The notes beneath the pieces are model-generated. The model saw only the letters and a program-made list of their open reading frames with translations, had not been told where the DNA came from and did not search any database. Below, piece by piece: positions 1-5,069 of a stretch of 5,069 nucleotides of DNA. This DNA comes from Alphaproteobacteria bacterium (lineage in GTDB: Bacteria > Pseudomonadota > Alphaproteobacteria > SMXP01), in NCBI GenBank assembly GCA_028280675.1, contig JANQLI010000119.1, positions 1-5,069 of the forward strand, in the 5' to 3' direction. The translations under genes and the position numbers were made by a program. How positions within the stretch are numbered: position 1 is the first letter of the stretch; each line of letters begins with the position of its first letter.

Positions 1-623
1 TGCAGGCCGCAACAGGCGCAACGACCTATGGCGATGGCCCGCACGGCGCCCATCAAGCCAACCATCCCGGTCCCCATGTGGAGGAAGGCGGCGATAGAGA
101 CTTTATCCCCGATGTGACAGTAAAGCATGGCGATGCGATTGCGGGCGATGGCTGGACGGTGGATGTTGTGCACACACCCGGCCATATTTCCAATCATCTC
201 TGTTTCGGTTTGCGGGAAGAAAAAACGCTCTTTAGCGGCGATCATGTCATGGCCTGGTCAACCAGTGTGATCATTCCGCCTGATGGCAATCTAAACGACT
301 ATATGACAAGTTTAGAGCTGTTGCTGACCCGTGACGATGACATCTATTGGCCAACCCATGGCCCGGCGCTTCGCGATCCAAAAACATATGTCCGTGATTT
401 GATCGCCCATCGCAACACCCGGTCCCGGCAAATCGAAGACTGTTTGCGCGATGGTGTGTCATCCATTCCGGATATAGTTGATCGTATGTACACGGATATT
501 CCTGATCGCCTTAAACCGGCCGCCGCCCTGTCCGTCTATGCTCATATCATCGATATGGTCGAAAATGGGGTGGTGCAATGCGATGGTAAAGGAGACATCA
601 ACAGTCACTATTATATGACGTGA
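1..623 (+). CDS. MBL-fold metallo-hydrolase, LACTB2-like, with C-terminal winged helix (5'-truncated by window edge)
   Basis: The frame is open from the left edge (first full codon at 3) to TGA at 621-623, giving 206 visible residues; the true start lies outside the window. The GTG at 78 is only an internal valine. Visible metallo-beta-lactamase motifs are HTPGH (residues 57-61), the metal-bridging aspartate in SGDH (D80) and the last histidine in PTHGP (H119). The first metal motif (THxHxDH type) is expected just upstream and cannot be seen. Residues ~130-206 match the small winged-helix tail of the LACTB2/hydroxyacylglutathione-hydrolase-like group (IAHR, then IVDRMY, then LKPAAALSVYAHI). 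The family is cytosolic and binds two metal ions, usually zinc. Human LACTB2 is an endoribonuclease; bacterial members are mostly uncharacterised, and a thioester or RNA substrate is possible. It is not a resistance beta-lactamase by this architecture. The next gene follows after 55 bases on the same strand and may be cotranscribed. Confidence 0.93.
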   Translation, partial: QAATGATTYGDGPHGAHQANHPGPHVEEGGDRDFIPDVTVKHGDAIAGDGWTVDVVHTPGHISNHLCFGLREEKTLFSGDHVMAWSTSVIIPPDGNLNDYMTSLELLLTRDDDIYWPTHGPALRDPKTYVRDLIAHRNTRSRQIEDCLRDGVSSIPDIVDRMYTDIPDRLKPAAALSVYAHIIDMVENGVVQCDGKGDINSHYYMT

Positions 624-678
624 GCACCCCTCCTCCTCAATAGGGATACATGAAAGACATTCAAAACTGGAGACACTG

Positions 679-1479
679 ATGAGCAACGCAGACGTTATTG
701 ATTACCGTATCGTGGGTGAAGACATGCAATTCGTGGAGATTGAACTCGACCCTGACGAAAGCGCCATCGCCGAAGCGGGCACGATGATGTACAAATCGGA
801 TCACGTGAAGATGGATAGCATTTTCGGCGATGGCTCGGGTCAAGAAAAAGGCTTTATGGGCAAACTTGTCGGCGCGGGCAAACGTGTGCTCACTGGTGAA
901 AGCCTGTTCTCTACGGTCTTCACCCATGAAGGACGGGGGAAAGCCCATGTCGCTTTTGCCGCGCCCTATCCCGGCACCATCCTGCCCGTGCACCTCCCAG
1001 AGGTTGGCGGGCGTTTAATTTGCCAAAAAGACAGCTTCCTCGCCGCCGCGAAAGGCGTCTCCATCGGCATTGCGTTTCAAAAACGTATTTTAACCGGCCT
1101 CTTTGGCGGCGAAGGCTTTATCCTGCAAAAGCTCGAAGGCAATGGCATGGTGTTCGTCCATTGCGGCGGCACGCTTGAGAAAAAAACACTTGCAGACGGT
1201 GAAACACTGCATGTGGATACAGGCTGCCTTGCCGCGATGAGCGATACGATTGATTACGACATTGTGCGCGTCGGCGGAATCAAATCGATGATTTTTGGCG
1301 GTGAAGGTGTGTTCTTCGCCAAACTCACCGGCCCCGGCACCGTGTGGATGCAAAGCTTGCCGTTCTCACGCCTCGCGGGCCGTCTTCTCGCCGCCGTCCC
1401 GGGCATCATGGGATCAGGCAGCAAAGGCGAAGGCAGTGTCCTCGGCCGCGTCGGTGATTTGATGGATGGGGATGGGTGA
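679..1479 (+). CDS. TIGR00266 / AIM24-family protein
   Basis: Complete 266-residue protein. ATG at 679 is preceded by GGAG at 669-672 with a six-base spacer, which supports this start. Family features seen in order: AEAGTMMY (~31-38), a glycine-rich stretch followed by GESLFSTVFTHEG (~73-85), the CQKDSFLA block (~115-122), GLFGGEGFILQKLEG (~140-154), the KSMIFGGEGVFFAKLTGPG block (~202-220) and WMQSLPF (~223-229). This is the repeated beta-strand pattern of the AIM24 fold. The last ~30 residues are rich in Gly and Ser and look like a flexible tail. There is no signal peptide and no convincing membrane helix. The mitochondrial relative AIM24 helps shape inner-membrane organisation. Bacterial members are common and have no settled function; some are linked to membrane or stress responses by association only. 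Codons are GC-rich, and sampled positions 961-1020 are 39/60 G+C. It lies tandem to the MBL gene and converges on the glycosyltransferase gene with an 8-base gap. Confidence 0.93.
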   Translation: MSNADVIDYRIVGEDMQFVEIELDPDESAIAEAGTMMYKSDHVKMDSIFGDGSGQEKGFMGKLVGAGKRVLTGESLFSTVFTHEGRGKAHVAFAAPYPGTILPVHLPEVGGRLICQKDSFLAAAKGVSIGIAFQKRILTGLFGGEGFILQKLEGNGMVFVHCGGTLEKKTLADGETLHVDTGCLAAMSDTIDYDIVRVGGIKSMIFGGEGVFFAKLTGPGTVWMQSLPFSRLAGRLLAAVPGIMGSGSKGEGSVLGRVGDLMDGDG

Positions 1480-1487
1480 GCAGAACG

Positions 1488-2708
1488 TCACGCCGCAAGA
1501 ACGTGTTCAATGCATTTGCGCAGCTCAGCAAGATTGATTGTCGATCCATGGTCATTGGGATCGTCGTTCAGGTCATTTTCGTAATAAGCAAAACACGGGT
1601 TGCCGACGATATAATCGATCGATGCCTGATGAATAAGCGCGGCATTGTCTTTGTTCATATTCTCCCCGACAATGTTGAGGATTTTCGTACCGGGCCGCGC
1701 GAAGGCAGAGTTTTGCAGGCCGGAACCTGGGGACGAGGCGATGACTTTACATTTCGAGATGATTGCTTGCATCTCATATTGTGAATCCAAGGCTTCAGGA
1801 ACAACAATTCGAAATCCATACGATGCAAAAAGGTTTTCAACATCTTCTTCATTACGAATGTGGCGGTCTTGAGCAGGTCCTGAAACGTGTCGGCGGGATA
1901 TGTAAATTTTATCAGCACTTAGCGACACATCATAACACTCACATCCAATGGCGCTCATTCTTTCATGCAAATATCCCCAAACCAATGGAAGCTTCTCACT
2001 GATATGGCAATCATAACCGGAAATTGTATAAGCGCATTGCGGAACGGTCAGGTGATCAAAGCTTGCTGGTCTAGTCAATAAGATGAGATTATCGGGACGT
2101 ATGCCGAGAACTTGGAAAAAGTCGTGCCATCGCCCTTGAAAAAGCTTTTCTTTCAACGCGTTGGGATCGCCGACATCTCTTTTCCATAAGTTAAAAACAA
2201 ATGTTGTATTGTCAGGAACAGGGTGCTCCAACGCATGCCAATAACGTGACAAACACTCAAGAAAAAAGTGCCCGTGATGGGTCAACAGCGCGCCCATATA
2301 GTAACATGGCCCCGTAATGTGGTCTTCAATCACAAGAGGGTCATGGCGAAAGCTTGAGAGATTTCCGTTCGGCGCAAACCCGATATAATTATAGGAATAA
2401 TGATTGGCCTCAAGCACAGGCTGCCAGTCCGCATCATAAACCACGTGTTCTGAATAGGGCGTGTGGATACGCCGCGGCGATTCCGATGTTGGCGGCAAAA
2501 GGAATCCATTGTCGATCACTTGATGGCGGGGCGTAAAGACGCGATGAATGGATTCTGCAAGCCATGTGTCCATAAGCGGGGAGTGATTATAATTTTGAAC
2601 AATCTCGCTCGCTTTGATTGATTGATCATAACCAAAAGTGTCACGAAAAATATCGACGCTATGGGTGACAGGCATTCCAATTGGTCCTATGCATGCTCTC
2701 TCATTCAT
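1488..2708 (-). CDS. Glycosyltransferase family 61 (DUF563-type) protein
   Basis: Intact 406-residue protein ending in TGA at 1490-1488. The C-terminal half carries the GT61 pattern: KIYISRR (267-273), a charged RNEEDVENLF block (285-294) before GFRIVVPEAL (298-307), and a loop with PGSGLQNSAF (327-336) followed by PGTKIL. An upstream GHFFLE segment (146-151) fits the family's N-terminal part. GT61 enzymes transfer sugars from nucleotide-sugar donors; bacterial members usually modify surface polysaccharides. There is no signal peptide or membrane helix, so a cytosolic or peripheral-membrane location is inferred. The sugar and acceptor cannot be read from the sequence. The start is uncertain: ATG at 2708 has no clear ribosome site, whereas ATG at 2675 (residue 12, GMPVTH) has AGGA at 2688-2685 with a nine-base spacer. 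Base composition is unlike the neighbours: 20/60 G+C at 1801-1860 and at 2581-2640. No other polysaccharide gene is nearby, which suggests an orphan, possibly acquired, gene. Confidence 0.88.
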   Translation of the reverse strand: MNERACIGPIGMPVTHSVDIFRDTFGYDQSIKASEIVQNYNHSPLMDTWLAESIHRVFTPRHQVIDNGFLLPPTSESPRRIHTPYSEHVVYDADWQPVLEANHYSYNYIGFAPNGNLSSFRHDPLVIEDHITGPCYYMGALLTHHGHFFLECLSRYWHALEHPVPDNTTFVFNLWKRDVGDPNALKEKLFQGRWHDFFQVLGIRPDNLILLTRPASFDHLTVPQCAYTISGYDCHISEKLPLVWGYLHERMSAIGCECYDVSLSADKIYISRRHVSGPAQDRHIRNEEDVENLFASYGFRIVVPEALDSQYEMQAIISKCKVIASSPGSGLQNSAFARPGTKILNIVGENMNKDNAALIHQASIDYIVGNPCFAYYENDLNDDPNDHGSTINLAELRKCIEHVLAA

Positions 2709-2722
2709 GGAGAGACGATGAG

Positions 2723-2754
2723 TCCAAACTGTTGTTAACCGGTTCGCGTTTGGA
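2723..2754. repeat. Inverted repeat in the leader of the GT61 gene
   Basis: TCCAAAC at 2723-2729 and GTTTGGA at 2748-2754 are perfect inverse copies separated by 18 bases. The centre itself contains the self-complementary octamer AACCGGTT (2737-2744). The element lies 15 bases upstream of the GT61 ATG at 2708, within the 103-base spacer after the DUF1499 gene. It could be a protein-binding site or a weak leader hairpin. No U-tract follows on either strand, so it is unlikely to be a terminator. A seven-base arm may also be chance. Confidence 0.35.
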
Positions 2755-2811
2755 TCTCAATCTTTACTTGCCCATTGGAAATGGGGACATCAAGACATGC
2801 CTGGCAATAGC

Positions 2812-3573
2812 TTAACCCTGGAGCGCCGCCAAATACGCCCGCACCCTGAGCGCATTGGCGCCCATGTCCCCCATCCCCACACGCGAGGTTGAGCGCACAT
2901 CGATACGTGTTTGCATGGCCCCTTCAGAGAGCAAGCGGATCACCACATCGTCTTTGAAGCCCATCCACATGGTCGTCGCCGTGGCTTCAATGCGGCCCGT
3001 ATTCGGGGCTTCCTCAACAATCTCCCAGCCTTGCGCCTGTGCAGCGGCCAAAGCTTTAGCGTAAGCATCTTCCATCGCCACGGGCAACACAACCGGCTGA
3101 ATATCGGGGAAGTGGTCTTTTTGCACGTCCGAATAATGTTTACCGCTATCGGCGCCGCCCATGCCCTCGCCAACAAATTTCGCGCTGTAATCGGTCGAGT
3201 TTAAACCTTGGCGCAAGGGCAGCACGGCAACAAATTGCGGCGGGTTATCCATGTCGGTCGTAATATCGTGAATCGGCGGATAGCCCTTCTGCACCCCCGG
3301 CACCACCATCAGCACGGGAATGAGAACCACCAACGCCGCGATAATCAGGGTACGGAAAGATCGGCCAAGCTCATCGCGCGGAGAACTGAGGAGCGACCAC
3401 AAGACGCCAATCAATCCACAGAGAACGGCAATGATTCCCAGCACAAGCGCCGCGCCAATCAGCACAAAACCAATCATATAATCGACTCGCGCCGCGATCG
3501 GCCCCAGGATCAACGCCCCGGCGGCCACTAATCCCAGCACATAGCCTAAGCCAATAATGCGTGATTTCCACAT
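2812..3573 (-). CDS. DUF1499 domain membrane protein
   Basis: 253 residues from ATG at 3573 to TAA at 2814-2812. The frame can be opened three codons earlier at GTG 3582, but that codon overlaps the Shine-Dalgarno sequence AGGGGAG (3588-3582), which is ideally spaced (eight bases) from ATG 3573; I therefore chose the ATG. The N-terminal part has three hydrophobic segments at about residues 7-27, 33-60 and 75-92, separated by short polar turns. The remaining ~150 residues form the DUF1499 domain: PPIHDITTD (~99-107), a long middle region, then GRIEATATTMWMGFKDDVV (~193-211) and RIDVRSTSRVGMGDMGANA (~223-241), which are the family's signature blocks. The soluble domain is probably on the periplasmic side, but topology is inferred. 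The function of DUF1499 is unknown; similar three-helix plus DUF1499 proteins are common in alphaproteobacteria. The kinase gene ends 102 bases upstream on the same strand, and the spacer contains a candidate promoter with a palindrome, so the gene may have its own control. Confidence 0.92.
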   Translation of the reverse strand: MWKSRIIGLGYVLGLVAAGALILGPIAARVDYMIGFVLIGAALVLGIIAVLCGLIGVLWSLLSSPRDELGRSFRTLIIAALVVLIPVLMVVPGVQKGYPPIHDITTDMDNPPQFVAVLPLRQGLNSTDYSAKFVGEGMGGADSGKHYSDVQKDHFPDIQPVVLPVAMEDAYAKALAAAQAQGWEIVEEAPNTGRIEATATTMWMGFKDDVVIRLLSEGAMQTRIDVRSTSRVGMGDMGANALRVRAYLAALQG

Positions 3574-3581
3574 ACTCAACA

Positions 3582-3588
3582 CTCCCCT
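3582..3588 (-). promoter_or_regulatory. Shine-Dalgarno site that fixes the DUF1499 start
   Basis: Read on the - strand, AGGGGAG lies eight bases before ATG 3573. The upstream in-frame GTG begins with the last base of this motif, so translation from the GTG would leave no ribosome site in front of it. This favours the ATG over the longer reading. Confidence 0.7.
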
Positions 3589-3598
3589 AGCTGCCGCC

Positions 3599-3670
3599 GT
3601 TGCGACTGATTCTTGTCCCTAACGTCTCACTATAACCTATTTGGGTGAGACTGACTATTCTGTTGCGACT
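3599..3670. repeat. Short direct repeat pair flanking the palindrome before the DUF1499 gene
   Basis: GTTGCGACT occurs at 3599-3607 and again at 3662-3670. After three differing bases, TCTT matches again in both copies (3611-3614 and 3674-3677). The period is 63 bases, and the promoter-like palindrome sits between the copies. The right copy touches the stop codon of the kinase gene. It may be a duplicated regulatory site or the trace of a small duplication; the role is unknown. Confidence 0.35.
3624..3657 (-). promoter_or_regulatory. Candidate sigma70-type promoter with overlapping palindrome, upstream of the DUF1499 gene
   Basis: On the - strand, TAGTCA (3657-3652, four of six matches to TTGACA) is followed after 17 bases by TATAGT (3634-3629, five of six matches to TATAAT). 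A perfect inverted repeat lies over it: GTCTCAC at 3624-3630 and GTGAGAC at 3645-3651, with a 14-base centre. One arm lies in the promoter spacer and the other overlaps the end of the -10 box, a usual place for a repressor operator. No U-run follows, so it is not a normal intrinsic terminator. The implied start point is near 3622, giving a leader of about 50 bases before ATG 3573. The repeat is seen directly; promoter and operator roles are inferred. Confidence 0.4.
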
Positions 3671-3675
3671 CGGTC

Positions 3676-5069
3676 TTAACAGAGCGCAAGCGCCGCTTTC
3701 TCCAGGCTATCAAGCGATCGTGAGGCATCAAGCACGCTCCACGTGATCGTGCCCACATCATACGTGCTTTGAAGATCAACCACAGCGGCATCCGCATCGG
3801 ACACATCGCCTGTGCGCGACGTGACACGATCTTTCAACGTCTCTATGGGGGCGTCCAGCCAAAGCCCCTGAAAGGGGACCCGCAATGTCTTCGCACATTG
3901 CGACGCCGCCAAGCGCTCCTCTTTGCGGGCAAAGACCGCATCCAGAATAACCGCATGTCCTGCTCTGATGGCAAGAGTGGCGAGGTCCAATTGCTTGGCA
4001 TAGACCTGCGCCGTCACCTCGGGTGTATAAGCATCCTCGCTAAGAGGCGTAAGAGGATCGCTGCCTAAGATTTTCTTGCGAATCTCATCGCTGCGCAGGA
4101 TAACCGCGCCGGGCAATGGGCCGATGTGCGGCGCTAATCGAAAGGCAAGTGTGGACTTTCCCGTGCCAGATAGACCGCCTATGGCCACAATCTGGGGTGC
4201 CGTGGGCAAAATCATTGCCTGAGCAAGATCGAAATACTGATGCGCTTGCTCTGTGAGGCGCCCCTTTGCGCCTTCCGAGAGAGTTTGATTGTACAACATG
4301 CGCGCTGTGACATGGGCGCGCACCGCCGCCCGACAGGACAAAAATAAAGGCAGAAGAGCCAACCCCTGGATATGTTCTTCAAGATCGCTCCATGTCATCG
4401 CCATAAGATAAGCGTTCAAAAGACGATGGGCGTCTGCCACCAAACCACGGTCGATCAAATCCATCAGCAAAAAAGCAAGATCATACAACACATCAATCGC
4501 GGCAAACGCATCGCTAAACTCAATGCAATCGAACAAGGTCGGTTTGTTGTCCAAAAGCACAATATTCCCGAGATGCATATCGCCATGACAAAAGCGGACG
4601 AATCCTGCGGTCCGGCGCGCTTCAAGCAGGGGCGATGTTTGATACACAAAGCGTAAGGATTGCGACGTAAAATTCGCGATGGCTTTCGGGTCGGAAAAAA
4701 CCTGCGGAAACATGCGCAGGTGGTCATCGTTAGATAGAACGATTGTGCGCATCGCCGTTCCCCCACCCTTGTCAGGTGTGGGATCAGCACTGTCATGCAG
4801 AGCCGCAATATGGCGCGCAAGATCAGATAAGAGAACCGGGGTCAGCACCTGCGCTCCTTGACGCTCAGTCAACGCATCCAATATCAAATCCGTGTCAAAA
4901 CGGCGCATCACGACAAGCCATTCAACAACGTCGCCCTCCCCCTCGCCTTGCAATGAGAGACGCCCCGCAGCATCGCGCGTGACGGCTGCCACATGAAGGT
5001 ACGTCTCAGGGGCTGTGCGTTTGTTGAGGCGAATTTCCCGCTCTGAATCGATACGGCGCTTTTCGAGAG
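3676..5069 (-). CDS. Bifunctional APH-like phosphotransferase / P-loop ATP-binding kinase (5'-truncated by window edge)
   Basis: The frame is open from the right edge to TAA at 3678-3676, with 463 complete codons visible. The internal GTG at 4992 is not the likely start: the reading continues upstream in typical family sequence (REIRLNKRTAPETYLHV). The N-terminal half is an aminoglycoside-phosphotransferase-like kinase fold: HGDMHLGN at residues 161-168 (catalytic Asp163, metal-binding Asn168) and the second metal aspartate, D180, in LFDCIEF. The C-terminal half is an AAA_33-type P-loop kinase: Walker A GGLSGTGKS at 297-305, RSDEIRKKI at 325-333, and an arginine-containing lid ending in DVSDADA near 421-427. 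The fusion is usually a little over 500 residues, so roughly 50 are missing. Both catalytic sites look intact where visible. The substrate is unknown; homologues are annotated broadly as bifunctional aminoglycoside phosphotransferase/ATP-binding protein, and there is no specific sign of drug resistance. No signal peptide is visible; it is probably cytosolic. Confidence 0.92.
   Translation of the reverse strand, partial: LEKRRIDSEREIRLNKRTAPETYLHVAAVTRDAAGRLSLQGEGEGDVVEWLVVMRRFDTDLILDALTERQGAQVLTPVLLSDLARHIAALHDSADPTPDKGGGTAMRTIVLSNDDHLRMFPQVFSDPKAIANFTSQSLRFVYQTSPLLEARRTAGFVRFCHGDMHLGNIVLLDNKPTLFDCIEFSDAFAAIDVLYDLAFLLMDLIDRGLVADAHRLLNAYLMAMTWSDLEEHIQGLALLPLFLSCRAAVRAHVTARMLYNQTLSEGAKGRLTEQAHQYFDLAQAMILPTAPQIVAIGGLSGTGKSTLAFRLAPHIGPLPGAVILRSDEIRKKILGSDPLTPLSEDAYTPEVTAQVYAKQLDLATLAIRAGHAVILDAVFARKEERLAASQCAKTLRVPFQGLWLDAPIETLKDRVTSRTGDVSDADAAVVDLQSTYDVGTITWSVLDASRSLDSLEKAALALC

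Noticed and set aside
151..380. Metallo-beta-lactamase resistance enzyme
   Set aside because: The winged-helix tail and motif wording match LACTB2-like hydrolases rather than class B lactamases.
78..623. MBL hydrolase starting at GTG 78
   Set aside because: The frame stays open to the left edge and the first metal-binding motif would be missing from a protein starting here. The visible piece is the 3' part of a longer gene.
1655..1918. Short frames inside the GT61 gene as evidence of a frameshift or pseudogene
   Set aside because: The main frame is continuous through all GT61 motifs to its stop, so the gene is intact.
2771..2785. CCCATT-gga-AATGGG hairpin as terminator of the DUF1499 gene
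   Set aside because: The stem has only six pairs, half of the outer support is missing and no T-run follows on the - strand (CAAGTAAAG).
3208..3531. 107-codon open frame on the + strand
   Set aside because: It is wholly antisense to the DUF1499 gene, lacks a ribosome site and has low-complexity His/Arg/Gln-rich composition typical of a shadow frame.
4564..4587. APH motif as an aminoglycoside resistance gene
   Set aside because: The domain is fused to a P-loop kinase, an architecture of widespread chromosomal proteins with no shown resistance role; there is no mobile element nearby.
4464..4820. 118-codon open frame on the - strand inside the kinase gene
   Set aside because: It overlaps the kinase in another frame; the Cys/Arg-rich composition and absence of any family motif indicate a shadow.
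3676..4992. Kinase starting at GTG 4992
   Set aside because: Twenty-five further codons upstream are open and read like the family's N-terminal region, so the gene runs off the right edge.
1..5069. New defence, CRISPR, phage or mobile system
   Set aside because: No repeat array, transposase, integrase, nuclease-toxin pair or reverse transcriptase was seen; the genes belong to common families without a shared pathway.

Overview
The window looks like chromosomal DNA of a Gram-negative proteobacterium, most likely an alphaproteobacterium. The evidence is the protein families present and their wording: a LACTB2-like metallo-hydrolase with a winged-helix tail, a TIGR00266/AIM24 protein, a membrane-anchored DUF1499 protein and an APH-AAA fusion kinase. 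This placement is inference; there is no rRNA or marker gene. GC is moderate to high in most genes and clearly lower in one gene, the GT61 glycosyltransferase.

Layout. On the + strand, positions 1-623 hold the 3' part of an MBL-fold hydrolase that enters from the left edge. After 55 bases comes a complete AIM24/TIGR00266-family gene (679-1479). Everything to the right is on the - strand and reads toward it, in transcription order: a bifunctional APH-like/P-loop kinase that enters from the right edge (3676-5069), a DUF1499 membrane protein (2812-3573) and a GT61-family glycosyltransferase (1488-2708). The + and - groups converge with only 8 bases between stop codons at 1479/1488, and no recognisable terminator lies there. 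Both - strand spacers are about 100 bases. Each contains an inverted repeat with 7-base arms; the one before the DUF1499 gene overlaps a reasonable sigma70-type promoter.

The genes do not form an obvious pathway. The MBL hydrolase, AIM24 protein, DUF1499 protein and APH-AAA kinase are widespread families of unknown or only general function, typical of housekeeping background. The GT61 gene stands out: it is AT-richer than its neighbours and has no polysaccharide genes beside it, so it may have been acquired separately to decorate a surface glycan.

I found no tRNA, rRNA, CRISPR array, insertion sequence or phage gene, and no convincing new multi-gene system. There is no stretch longer than about 100 bases without a gene. 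The points worth a second look are the operator-like palindrome in front of the DUF1499 gene, the compositionally odd GT61 gene and its uncertain start, and the unknown substrate of the fusion kinase.
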